DNA from: JBJXFK01 sp046155505
GTDB taxonomy: Bacteria; Planctomycetota; Phycisphaerae; UBA1845; Fen-1342
Length of the DNA: 11,343 bases
Direction of reading: 5' to 3'
NCBI GenBank assembly: GCA_046155505.1
Contig: JBJXFK010000075.1
Span: 1-11,343 of the forward strand
A program made the position numbers and the translations under genes. This document shows, in pieces, positions 1-7,209 of the stretch. Positions within the stretch are counted from its first letter, which is position 1; each line of letters opens with the position of its first letter. The notes beneath the pieces were generated by a model that saw only the letters and a list, made by a program, of their open reading frames with translations, was not told where the DNA came from and did not search any database.

Positions 1-362
1 GCGCAATCGCGGCGTTCCATTTGGCGTAGCGCCGGATCCGCCGCCTCGGTCCCGGTCGCGAATCAAGCCCGAGGCTGCGCCGCCGAATTCGTGCCGCGCG
101 TTCTCCGTCGCAGACGACTCAACATCGCCTGCGTCCTGGGCAACGGCTAATCCCGTGTCCGGAGAATGTGCCCGCAGATAGCCGAAGCTAGGCAAGGCTT
201 CGGCACAAGACCTCCGCTCGCGGTCGCTCGGCAGCAAAGACCCCAAAACGAGCCGCGCTGTGTTGTGAATCCGCGGAAGCGCGGATTCTCGGCGACGCGA
301 GGCCGGCAAGCCGCAAGGCAAGTCGGCCAAAGCGCCGGCGGGTTCAATTCCCGCCACCTCCA
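1..362 (+). ncRNA. ssrA: tmRNA (ssrA), 5' end outside the window
   Basis: tmRNA rescues stalled ribosomes by acting first as alanyl-tRNA and then as a short mRNA. The 3' end shows a tRNA T-arm: stem GCGGG (338-342) / CCCGC (350-354) around the loop TTCAATT, followed by acceptor strand CACCTCC (355-361) and discriminator A362. The acceptor carries T at the position of U70, consistent with the G3-U70 pair that alanyl-tRNA synthetase reads in tmRNA. No D-arm or anticodon arm, and no matching 5' acceptor strand, lies within tRNA distance, so it is not an ordinary tRNA. Upstream are strong hairpins expected of the pseudoknot region: 181-188/197-204, 216-220/249-253, 268-275/280-287 (GAAG loop) and 301-305/324-328. 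CCA is not encoded (TAG follows A362). The conserved GGTTTCGAC-like 5' segment is absent, so the 5' end must lie before position 1. The tag frame is unresolved. Structure of the 3' end is seen; the tmRNA identity is inferred. Confidence 0.65.
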
Positions 363-459
363 TAGCCCCACTGCGCGCCGACAGAATCGCAACACAAGCG
401 CCCCCGCGCCCTTCTGCCGACGAAACAATCTCACCCCACTCGAACGACTACGAAACAAC

Positions 460-493
460 ACGACCCGCGCGGCATCGATGCCGCACGGGTCGT
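460..493 (-). terminator. Rho-independent terminator of the beta-helix gene
   Basis: Arms ACGACCCG (460-467) and CGGGTCGT (486-493) pair perfectly. After one mismatch, a second stem (469-474 with 479-484) continues to a tight TCGA loop, giving about 14 paired bases. It begins 36 nt downstream of the leftward stop codon at 530. Read leftward, the hairpin is followed by TGTTGTTTCG, a modest T-rich tract. Read rightward there is no T-tract, so it best serves the leftward gene. It could also block read-through from the converging tmRNA. Confidence 0.7.
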
Positions 494-529
494 TGGTCAC
501 TCGTCGTCCAACAGCCGTTCACCTCGTGT

Positions 530-2149
530 CTACATGCGACGCTTACTGCAGGGCCGCGCCTCAGTTCGCGACCGGCGAACCCCCACCAGCGACAGCGAGA
601 AGAGCATCGCCGCAGACGCCGGGCACAGACCCGATCCCGAAAGCAATTCCGAAATCACATTCGGATCGAGCTCGTCGGGGCCGCCGTTCGGATCGTGCGG
701 CTGATTCGCATCGTCCGGCACGTTCGGATCATCACGCTCGGTCGAGTCATCCACCGGCAAGTCATCAGTCTGATTCTGATCCACATCATCCACGATCACT
801 GGACCCGTCACTGAGCCGAATCCGAATCGACCCATATCCACCCGCCCGTCGCCCTCGCTCGCCGTCGCCGGATCGCCCGCGTCGATGCACGGCGAGCCGG
901 ACGACAGTCGGAAATCGGCCGCCGCAGCGTCCACGAACCGCGGATCGACATTGATATTGCCCGAGCCGGCGAAGCCTTCTTCCGAACAGGTGAACGAAAC
1001 TTCGAGCGTGGAATCATCGGTTACGGCGAAGTCATCGCCGCCGTTGTTCCAGAAAATGCTGTTCGTCACGGTCACAGTCGAGACGCCCTCGACTTGTAGG
1101 CCGTTGCCGCGAGTCGAGTCGGGACACACGTTTCCGGCGACGGTGCAGAAGCTGATCGTCGCCCGCGAACCGCCGTCCGCACCGCCGTCGACCGCGATCG
1201 CCGAGACCGCTTCGCAACCGTCCTTTGACACATTGTTGTAGATCAACTCGTGATGAATCGTGACCGACGCGCCCTCGTCGATAAACTCGGCCGCACCATA
1301 AGCGGCGGCGTAATTCTCATAGAGCGTGTTGAACGACAGTTCGGCGCGATTGCCAAGGCCGAAGAAGATCAGCCCGCCGCCCCAGCCGTACCCCAGCTCG
1401 CGGCCGACCTCGTTACCGCGAATGACATTCTGCGTGACCACCGCATCGACGACGGCGATAAACATCCCGCCGCCGTGATCGCCGACGGCGGTGTTTTCCT
1501 CGACCGTGTTGCCGCGAATCAGAGCCGACTGCCCGACGACGGCGATGCCCGCACCGCGCCCAGCCGAGTTGCCTCGCACCACATTGTCGGTGATGGTCGC
1601 ATTGCGGCCGTCGATGACATAGATTCCGCCGCCGAAGTTGTAGTCCGACGCCGAATCGGCGCGAGTTACGTCATTGCTTTCAATCGTGTTCGCCGTAATC
1701 GTCGGCGAGCCGTTGCGGCAATAGATGCCGCCGCCGTGAAAGCCGTAGGGCGCTTCTTCGGTGCTGCCGGTTCCGCCGGTGATGCGGAAGCCGTCGACCG
1801 TCGAGTCCGATTCGAGCAGGTTGATCACCGCGTTGTCGCCGGGGCTTTGCAGCGTCGTCACATTCGCGGCGACGTTGCGCGTCCAATCGGCGGCGTAGCC
1901 ACCGCGCAGCACAAGCGTCTTCGCCTCGACGCGCAGGTTTTGGCGATACGTACCGGCCGCGACGCGAATCTCATCGCCCGTGACGGCGGCATTGATCGCC
2001 GCCTGCACCGTCCGCAGCGGGCTGGCCTGCGTGCCCGCGTTGGCGTCGTTTCCGCTCGCGGCGCTGACGTACAACTCGGCCGCCCACGCCGCGTTTGCCC
2101 CACCCAGACCGATCAAACTCGTCGCCGCCAAGGTCATCATCCGTTTCAT
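530..2149 (-). CDS. exported right-handed parallel beta-helix protein with choice-of-anchor-Q-like end
   Basis: This is a 539-residue secreted or surface protein of unknown substrate. Residues 1-23 form a Sec signal peptide (MKRMM, then a hydrophobic run ending ANAAWA). The mature start, ELYVSAASGNDANAGTQASP and the following TVQAAINAA segment, is the usual opening of pectate-lyase-like/DUF1565 beta-helices. The centre has many rungs with N-x-I/V and GGGI/GGGM patterns (for example GGGIYV, GAGIAV, GGGMFI). Near the C-terminus, DPRFVD, FRLSSGSPCIDAGDP matches the choice-of-anchor-Q type of domain. A D/N/P-rich linker follows, then Cys509, a hydrophobic stretch (about 510-524) and RR, resembling a Cys-TM-Arg sorting tail. 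The ATG at 2149 is chosen because it gives the signal peptide and has GGGAGAG a few bases upstream. The reading frame extends 73 codons further but would overlap the upstream gene. No catalytic site can be assigned; adhesion or polysaccharide binding are possible roles. Confidence 0.88.
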   Translation of the reverse strand: MKRMMTLAATSLIGLGGANAAWAAELYVSAASGNDANAGTQASPLRTVQAAINAAVTGDEIRVAAGTYRQNLRVEAKTLVLRGGYAADWTRNVAANVTTLQSPGDNAVINLLESDSTVDGFRITGGTGSTEEAPYGFHGGGIYCRNGSPTITANTIESNDVTRADSASDYNFGGGIYVIDGRNATITDNVVRGNSAGRGAGIAVVGQSALIRGNTVEENTAVGDHGGGMFIAVVDAVVTQNVIRGNEVGRELGYGWGGGLIFFGLGNRAELSFNTLYENYAAAYGAAEFIDEGASVTIHHELIYNNVSKDGCEAVSAIAVDGGADGGSRATISFCTVAGNVCPDSTRGNGLQVEGVSTVTVTNSIFWNNGGDDFAVTDDSTLEVSFTCSEEGFAGSGNINVDPRFVDAAAADFRLSSGSPCIDAGDPATASEGDGRVDMGRFGFGSVTGPVIVDDVDQNQTDDLPVDDSTERDDPNVPDDANQPHDPNGGPDELDPNVISELLSGSGLCPASAAMLFSLSLVGVRRSRTEARPCSKRRM

Positions 2150-2343
2150 GGCTCTCTCCCGCGTGTTTTCGACGCCGACGACTCCGGTCGGCACTCGTTC
2201 GCTGCCATCCGAGCGACCGATGCGGGCGAGCTTCACGCGGAATCTTGCGATTGACCGAAATTCGTCCGGCAGCAACGGAGCGGCCGGCCGACCTGCGGCG
2301 CTGTAGTAGCCGTTTGGGTCTTCCCAGGCGGGGTGCCGCGCGG

Positions 2344-3150
2344 CTACTCGCCCGAATAATCCGCCCACGTCTTCGGCGTCTCGTACACACGCACATTCGA
2401 GAGCCGGGCCGGCGATACGTGCGGCGACAGCATGCCGAAGATCACGCGGGCGATGTTTTCGACGCTCGGGTTGACGCTCGCAAACTCGTTCGTGTCCAGG
2501 TTCAGATGCGTGTGATCGAGTACGTCGATGGCCCGCTGCTTGACCACCTGCTCAAATTGCGGCAGCGGCAGCACCGCACCGGTCGCGTCGTCGGGCCGCG
2601 CACTGACCGTCACCTCGACCACATAGTTGTGCCCGTGGCCGCTGGGGTTGTTGCACTTGCCGAACGTGCGGCGATTCTCTTCAGCGCTCAGCGCGTCGCA
2701 ATGCAGGCGATGCGCCGCCGAGAATTCAAACTGCTGCGTCAGGTATACCACGTCGCTCTCCTCGCATGAGACGCGAAATTTCAAGTACGGCGTCGCCAGC
2801 AATTCCAGATCGGTCAGCGTCGCGGGCGTCGGCGTGTGTGGCAGTACGCGATCCCACAGCTCGCGCAGCAGACGCTCGGCCGAGACACGCCAGCCGTGCT
2901 CGGACAGGCGCTCGGCGATGAACGGAATTGCGTGCTCGCGCAGCAGCCGATCGATGGCGGTGATGTTGCAGAGATAGCCGGTGACGGGGTCAGGTTCACC
3001 GACGACGGTCGCGCGCAATTGCAAATAGGGCACGAGGCCGACCGCGCTCGGCCAGCCAGCCCAGGCGTTGGTCACCGCGCGGGCCGGTTCAATGTGGCCG
3101 GCCCAGTCGCGATCAACCGAGAATCGCACTTCGCGTGTGAGACGGATCAT
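2344..3150 (-). CDS. tandem-domain 6-pyruvoyl-tetrahydropterin synthase / QueD superfamily protein
   Basis: This is a 268-residue cytoplasmic protein with two T-fold halves. The C-terminal half (about 135-268) is an intact PTPS-type active site: FSAAHRLH with zinc ligand His147, then FGKCNNPSGHGHNY with catalytic Cys166 and zinc ligands His172 and His174, DHTHLN (212-217), PSVENIA (228-234) and VYETP with Glu257. The spacing Cys-x5-His-Gly-His is that of the tetrahydrobiopterin-forming PTPS-II group, whereas classical QueD (6-carboxytetrahydropterin synthase, queuosine pathway) has Cys-x3-His-Gly-His. The N-terminal half (about 1-125) aligns by eye (FSVDRDWAG; PYLQLRATVV; CNITAIDRLL) but lacks the Cys and His ligands, so it looks catalytically dead and probably structural. 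Ordinary family members are about 120-150 residues. The ATG at 3150 has no clear Shine-Dalgarno sequence. Reaction by homology: 7,8-dihydroneopterin triphosphate to 6-pyruvoyl-tetrahydropterin; a QueD-like activity cannot be excluded. No other pterin or queuosine gene is visible nearby. Confidence 0.88.
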   Translation of the reverse strand: MIRLTREVRFSVDRDWAGHIEPARAVTNAWAGWPSAVGLVPYLQLRATVVGEPDPVTGYLCNITAIDRLLREHAIPFIAERLSEHGWRVSAERLLRELWDRVLPHTPTPATLTDLELLATPYLKFRVSCEESDVVYLTQQFEFSAAHRLHCDALSAEENRRTFGKCNNPSGHGHNYVVEVTVSARPDDATGAVLPLPQFEQVVKQRAIDVLDHTHLNLDTNEFASVNPSVENIARVIFGMLSPHVSPARLSNVRVYETPKTWADYSGE

Positions 3151-3266
3151 TGCACGGAGTGTAGGCTCGATCGGGCGGATGGTGCGAAATCGCGCGTCGC
3201 CGCGCCCGCGAAAATCGTGGCAATTTCGTTGCGTTTCGGATGATGTGATCTGCGATGCGCGGCATT

Positions 3267-3329
3267 GGGGAGCATCGGCCTCCGACCGGTGCGAATTCTG
3301 CGACCACCGACCGGATGCCGATGCTCCCC
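3267..3329. repeat. 13-bp perfect inverted repeat, possible terminator
   Basis: GGGGAGCATCGGC (3267-3279) and GCCGATGCTCCCC (3317-3329) are exact reverse complements separated by 37 nt. The element lies 31 nt downstream of the stop of the leftward TPR gene, where a terminator is expected. Neither side has a T-tract and the loop is long. The loop itself contains a direct repeat of CCGACCGG (3282-3289 and 3307-3314). It may be an unusual terminator, a structured intergenic element, or a regulatory site upstream of the PTPS gene. Confidence 0.6.
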
Positions 3330-3359
3330 GCGCGACACAACGAAGTTCATTCGATCAGC

Positions 3360-4856
3360 TCACTCGGTCGTGTCGTTCTCGACGCTCCAAAGCTCGCCGG
3401 TCTGCATGTAGATTTCAAGCCGACACAGTACTTCCGAAGCCAGCTCGCTATGCCACTTCATCGAGACCGTAAAGTCCTCGATCAGGCTCGCCACGATTTC
3501 GGGACGGATCGCGGGAATCGTGATCGGCTCGATCGGTGACGTGGCGGTCGTGCAGTTCGGATCGTCGGTGATGGTCTCATCATCCGCCCAGCCGGTGGTC
3601 GTGGCTTCGACAGTCGTGCCGGCGACAAAGCCGACATCGCCGGCGAGTTCCGCATCGGTCCAGATGTCAATCGTGCTGTCGGTAGGCACGACCATCGCCG
3701 GCGCGGCGGCGTCGATGGTGAACATCGCTTGATCGGCAGTGTCAGTTGTGTCCGTCGTGTCAGTCGTGTCGGTCACGTCGGTCGTGTCTGTCGTGTCGGA
3801 GGCGTCGGTAGCAATCGTGGCTTCGGTCGTCGAGAAAGTCGCATCGGCATCACTGACAATCGGCGTTTCCGAAACCATCTCAACAGTTGCATCCGTCGTA
3901 GCATCAGGCGTGATCGTCGTCTCGTGGGCTTCGCTCGGTTCCGCAGCGATCGTCGACTCGACCGCCGTCGTCTCACTCAATTCGGGCGACCGCCCCGTGT
4001 CATCGGTCGTCAGCGCCATCACATCGCCGTCGTCGATGATCGCGGTGGTTGTGTCAGTCGTCGAGTCGCTGATCGTCGTATGCGCAGTCGTGTCCGCTGT
4101 CGCCGCCTCAACTCGTAGCGAATCGATCGCCCGCGCGGCCTGCATTTCCGCATCCTCGGCCGCAGCCAGCTTGCTTAGCTCGTTGAGCTGCGTCCGAGCC
4201 GCTTCGAAATTCGGCTTGGCCGCGAGGGCCGCTTCCAGATACTTCGCCGCGTCGGCATAGCGACCCGCCTCGGTCAGCAGCATGCCCATGTTGAACGCCG
4301 CATCGGCCGCGCCTGCGGTCGTGCGCATCTCGGCAAACGCCTCGTTGTACTGACCGAGCTTGGCCAGCGCGACCGCGTGATTCATGCGCGCCCGACCGAA
4401 CTCCGGCTTCAGCTCGATCGCTCGTGCCAGCGAACGCTCGGCCTCTTCATATTTCGCTTCCAGATAGAGGCTGAAACCGAGGTTGTTATGCAGGTGCGCG
4501 AGCGTGCCGCGCAGCACTATCGCCTTGCGGAAGCTCTCCGTCGCCTCGGCATGTCGGCCCAGCTTGTTGAGCGTGATGCCGAGTCGGTTCAGGCAGATCA
4601 GAAAATCCGGCTTGGCCTTCAGCGCGTCCTGATACTGCGCAACAGCGCGATCAAACGCGCCCTGCCGCTCGAGCAGATGCCCGTGCGCGAAAAACGTCGT
4701 CGCGTGAATTTCGTGCGTGCGGTCCGCGCGGCTGAGCTGACCCGTTGGGAGTCCGCCGGGGGCGCTCTTCACCTGCTGGTTCGTGTCGCCGCAACCCTGG
4801 CAACCGATGACGGCGGCCGACAACATAAGCGATCGTCGAAGCGATCCGTGTTTCAC
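3360..4856 (-). CDS. TPR-repeat lipoprotein with Thr/Asp-rich repetitive C-terminal region
   Basis: This is a 498-residue predicted lipoprotein. A lipobox VIGC places the lipidated cysteine at residue 19 after a short basic and hydrophobic signal; the mature start is CQGCGDTNQQ. Residues about 51-222 hold roughly five tetratricopeptide repeats with the expected spacing (for example AHGHLLERQGAFDRAVAQY, LGITLNKLGRHAEATESF, LGFSLYLEAKYEEAERSL), which usually mediate protein contacts. Residues about 245-425 are low-complexity, rich in Thr, Asp, Ala and Glu, including a run of Asp-Thr-Thr units at about 351-375. The last 75 residues are again non-repetitive and contain two cysteines. The GTG start at 4856 is supported by AGGAG seven nt upstream. 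It starts 57 nt after the stop of the OmpA-like lipoprotein gene, so the two are probably co-transcribed. It is likely an envelope scaffold or assembly factor; the precise role is unknown. Confidence 0.85.
   Translation of the reverse strand: MKHGSLRRSLMLSAAVIGCQGCGDTNQQVKSAPGGLPTGQLSRADRTHEIHATTFFAHGHLLERQGAFDRAVAQYQDALKAKPDFLICLNRLGITLNKLGRHAEATESFRKAIVLRGTLAHLHNNLGFSLYLEAKYEEAERSLARAIELKPEFGRARMNHAVALAKLGQYNEAFAEMRTTAGAADAAFNMGMLLTEAGRYADAAKYLEAALAAKPNFEAARTQLNELSKLAAAEDAEMQAARAIDSLRVEAATADTTAHTTISDSTTDTTTAIIDDGDVMALTTDDTGRSPELSETTAVESTIAAEPSEAHETTITPDATTDATVEMVSETPIVSDADATFSTTEATIATDASDTTDTTDVTDTTDTTDTTDTADQAMFTIDAAAPAMVVPTDSTIDIWTDAELAGDVGFVAGTTVEATTTGWADDETITDDPNCTTATSPIEPITIPAIRPEIVASLIEDFTVSMKWHSELASEVLCRLEIYMQTGELWSVENDTTE
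3733..3804 (-). repeat. 9-bp coding tandem repeat (Asp-Thr-Thr units)
   Basis: Eight tandem 9-nt units with the plus-strand consensus TCNGTCGTG lie inside the TPR lipoprotein gene. Most encode Asp-Thr-Thr; the outer units and one inner unit are diverged (TAD, DVT, DAS). Unit length is a multiple of three, so copy-number change would alter protein length without frameshifting. The surrounding reading frame is also Thr/Asp rich, suggesting the whole segment grew by such expansion. Confidence 0.85.
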
Positions 4857-4913
4857 AGTCCGACTCCTCTGCGGAGAATTCTGATAGATTCAGCCCAGCA
4901 AGTGTGTGAGCGA

Positions 4914-5429
4914 CTACTTTGTACCCGCTGCCGGCGGCGCGCTCGCGGCCGCGCCCGGTGCGCCGGCCTTCTTTTCCTGATACATGCCTTCCTTCACGCG
5001 AATCATGATCGCCTCGCTGGCGTACATGCCTTCGCCGCCGGAGATGTCCTCGCGCACGACTTCGCTGGTCGTGTCGATGCCGGTCTCGGCCAGGAATTCG
5101 CGGATGACTTCAAGCCGCTGCTTGTTGAGCGTCTCGTCTTCGCAGCGCGTGTCGAAACGGATCGTGCCGCCATACGCCTCGAGCAGCGACGCGAGCCGCG
5201 ACAGTCGCTCAACGCCCTGGCCGCTAAGCAGCGCGCGGTGCGGCATAAAGTGCATATCGCACACCGTCATATTGGCCAGCAGGGCGTTGTCGTTCATGTA
5301 GACAAACGTGCCCTGCATGTCGGTGGATTCCTGGCTCTGCCCGTGCGGCGGGGCGTTCAGCCGATCGTTCGGCTTGTTGCAGCCCATCACGACCAACGCA
5401 CAAGCGGCGACGACAATTGCTCTTCGCAT
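4914..5429 (-). CDS. small lipoprotein with degenerate OmpA-like domain
   Basis: This is a 171-residue predicted lipoprotein. MRRAIVVAACALVVMGC gives a basic N-terminus, a hydrophobic core and a lipobox VMGC with Cys17 as the lipid anchor. Residues about 57-118 resemble an OmpA C-terminal fold (ALLSGQGVERLSRLASLLE, GGTIRFDTRCED, then a helix ending FLAETGID). The classical peptidoglycan-binding signature (GHTD, and N-x2-LS-x2-RA) is not conserved, so binding of diaminopimelate is doubtful. An Ala/Pro/Gly-rich tail (155-171) ends the protein. The ATG at 5429 is preferred over the TTG two codons upstream, since AGGAG lies 8 nt before the ATG but only 2 nt before the TTG. It is the first gene of a probable operon with the TPR lipoprotein 57 nt downstream and is divergent from the AsmA-like gene. 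Function unknown; probably an envelope protein anchored in a membrane. Confidence 0.82.
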   Translation of the reverse strand: MRRAIVVAACALVVMGCNKPNDRLNAPPHGQSQESTDMQGTFVYMNDNALLANMTVCDMHFMPHRALLSGQGVERLSRLASLLEAYGGTIRFDTRCEDETLNKQRLEVIREFLAETGIDTTSEVVREDISGGEGMYASEAIMIRVKEGMYQEKKAGAPGAAASAPPAAGTK

Positions 5430-5470
5430 CGGCAATGCTCCTCTCGGCGGGCGCGCGTGCGGCGCTGGCC

Positions 5471-5500
5471 GGCGGTTTTCCTATAAAATCGGCAACCGCC
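5471..5500. promoter_or_regulatory. AT-rich patch inside a 7-bp inverted repeat, between divergent genes
   Basis: In the 141-bp gap between divergent genes the only AT-rich stretch is TTTTCCTATAAAATC, with a -10-like TATAAA at 5482-5487. It is bracketed by GGCGGTT (5471-5477) and AACCGCC (5494-5500), a perfect 7-bp inverted repeat. This is the likely place for one or both divergent promoters, and the repeat could be an operator. No convincing -35 box accompanies it on either strand, so the assignment is tentative. Confidence 0.35.
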
Positions 5501-5570
5501 GCCCGAACCTGTAGCCGAGTCCGCCGCGGCAGTGCGCTTTGAACCGCATGGAGAGGTCGAAATCGCCCCT

Positions 5571-7085
5571 ATGAACCTCCGCCGCACGCTGGCAGCCGCG
5601 ATCCTGGCGTTGATTACGCTGGGTTCGCTGACATTCACGGCCGGCGCGGCGTGGTATCTGCGAAGCGCGACCTACCGCGAGTTTTGCGCGGGTCGGCTCT
5701 CCAGCGAGCTAGGCTTGCCCGCCGAAATCGGCCAGGTTGTGCCGCGATCCAGCCGATCACGCGAATTTCGCAATGTCGTCGTCTGGCTACCCGAAAAGCG
5801 TGACGAAGCACACACCGTCGACCGCGCGATCCTCAGCCTGACCCCCGAACCGGGCAACCCCGATGCCTATGAACTCGACCTGCGCGGCGGCAAGAGCGAT
5901 ATTTCGACCCGCACCTGGCTGCGCAGCGATTATCGCGGTTTGCTCGAATCCGGCCTGCGACCCGGCTTTTCGCCAGATGGCCCGCGGCGCGTTCGGTTTT
6001 CACAAATGGCATTGTCATTTGAACGCGAGTCGTTCAAAGCCGAGCTGCGCGATGCGGCGGGCTATGTCGCGTTCGATTCGCAGAGTGAGGGCAATGTCGT
6101 CATCAGTTGCCAGATGTTCAACGGCCACGCGGTCGAAGAGCCGGTGGTGCTGACGGCGCGATTCTCGGCCCGCGACAGCGGCGTGCGCGTCGATGAACTG
6201 AAACTGCGCGTGCCGAACATCCCGTTGCGAGTCGCTCGGCTCGACGATCTCGTCGGCGTAAACGTCACGCACGGTCGTTTTCGCGGCGAACTGACCTACA
6301 GCGAGTCGGATGAGGGCAAGCGCGGCGTGATCAGCGGCGACTTGTACGACATCGATCTGACCGAATGCACCGCCGGTCTGCTGGCGAATCCCGTGCGCGG
6401 CATCTGCGCCGAGATGCACGTCGGCGAATTCACCATCGTGAATCGCGTACCGCTCAGCGGATCGATCCGCGGCCGAATCACGCAATTGCGAATCGGCGAC
6501 CTGCTCTCGCTTCTCGGAATGGACAGCATCGACGGCGTCGCCTCGCTCGATCTCGATGTTGCGAGAGTGTCGCGCGAGGGGATCGAGCGCCTCGTCGCCG
6601 GCGGCGAGTGCGACCGCCTGCCGCTCGAATCGATCAGCGCCGCCTTCGGCCTCGGCAAGATCGGCGGAACCGCCCGACTGGAAATTCAGGATCTGAATAT
6701 CGAGAACAACCGGCTGCGTTCGCTCAAGGCGACGATCGTCGCGCACGAATCAGACGATGCGGATCGCTGGGTCGAGGGCGAGTTGCTACGCACGCTGGTG
6801 AGCAAGGCGCTCAAGGTCGAGTTGCCGGCGATCTTGCCGGAGCGGATCGAATACACCAAGCTCGGCGTGCGGCTCGAGGTGCGCGACGAGGTGCTCTATG
6901 TCTTCGGCACGCACGGGCCGCGCGACGGCACGATCATGACCGCGCGCATGTTTGGCCGCGACATCCCGCTCATTCCGGAGCCGCGCGAGTCGATCGATCT
7001 CGAACCGTGGTTGTCGCAGCTTCGCGCCCGGGCGACGCACAGATTGCGCGAGCGCCTCGGATCGCCCGCCGCGACGACTCCGTAG
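5571..7085 (+). CDS. membrane-anchored AsmA-like protein of unknown function
   Basis: This is a 504-residue protein with a single N-terminal hydrophobic segment (about 8-30, after MNLRR) and a long extracytoplasmic remainder rich in alternating beta-type strands. The segment after the anchor (YREFCAGRLSSELGLPAEIG, then a strand-rich region) and the C-terminal part (FGLGKIGGTARLEIQDLNIE, then LRSLKATIVAH) resemble AsmA/TamB-type envelope proteins, which in other bacteria help lipids or outer-membrane components cross the periplasm. No motif fixes a specific role. The start is uncertain: the ATG at 5571 gives the typical signal anchor, with GAGAGG about 14 nt upstream, which is rather far. A GTG at 5532 would add 13 residues but has no ribosome-binding site. 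It is divergent from two lipoprotein genes, consistent with an envelope locus. Confidence 0.75.
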   Translation: MNLRRTLAAAILALITLGSLTFTAGAAWYLRSATYREFCAGRLSSELGLPAEIGQVVPRSSRSREFRNVVVWLPEKRDEAHTVDRAILSLTPEPGNPDAYELDLRGGKSDISTRTWLRSDYRGLLESGLRPGFSPDGPRRVRFSQMALSFERESFKAELRDAAGYVAFDSQSEGNVVISCQMFNGHAVEEPVVLTARFSARDSGVRVDELKLRVPNIPLRVARLDDLVGVNVTHGRFRGELTYSESDEGKRGVISGDLYDIDLTECTAGLLANPVRGICAEMHVGEFTIVNRVPLSGSIRGRITQLRIGDLLSLLGMDSIDGVASLDLDVARVSREGIERLVAGGECDRLPLESISAAFGLGKIGGTARLEIQDLNIENNRLRSLKATIVAHESDDADRWVEGELLRTLVSKALKVELPAILPERIEYTKLGVRLEVRDEVLYVFGTHGPRDGTIMTARMFGRDIPLIPEPRESIDLEPWLSQLRARATHRLRERLGSPAATTP

Positions 7086-7178
7086 GTTGCCGCTGGTCAC
7101 ACTCGCGTTCCGGTTTTGCACGCGCGAGAGCGTCCATCCCCCGTTTCACCTGCGGACGGCGAAATCAGCGCGGTTCGG

Positions 7179-7209
7179 TTGTCCTTTTCTCGAATTCACT
7201 GCCTAGTAT
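7179..7209 (+). promoter_or_regulatory. possible sigma-70 promoter of the PEP-CTERM gene
   Basis: TTGTCC (7179-7184) and TAGTAT (7204-7209) are separated by 19 nt, 49 nt before the chosen TTG start. Box matches are partial and the spacer is two bases longer than ideal. The site lies in a 173-bp gap after the AsmA-like gene, which otherwise holds nothing recognisable. The gap suggests separate transcription. Confidence 0.3.

Noticed and set aside
285..362. Ordinary tRNA gene ending at 362
   Set aside because: The T-arm and acceptor 3' strand are present but there is no D-arm, anticodon arm or matching 5' acceptor strand within tRNA distance.
166..954. Open frame of 262 codons on the plus strand
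   Set aside because: It runs through the structured tmRNA and opposite the beta-helix gene. Its product is an Arg/Pro/Ser/His-rich sequence typical of a shadow frame in GC-rich DNA.
1250..2254. 334-codon plus-strand frame opposite the beta-helix gene
   Set aside because: Its composition is dominated by Arg, Ala, Asp and Val without a domain pattern, while the opposite strand encodes a clear beta-helix with a signal peptide.
3733..4100. Plus-strand Val/Ser-rich frame over the 9-bp repeats
   Set aside because: It is the antisense reading of Asp/Thr codons in the TPR lipoprotein, whose frame, lipobox and TPR repeats are convincing.
4377..5486. 369-codon plus-strand frame opposite the two lipoprotein genes
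   Set aside because: It spans two real genes and the gap between them. Both opposite-strand products have lipoboxes and ribosome-binding sites, and this frame shows no domain.
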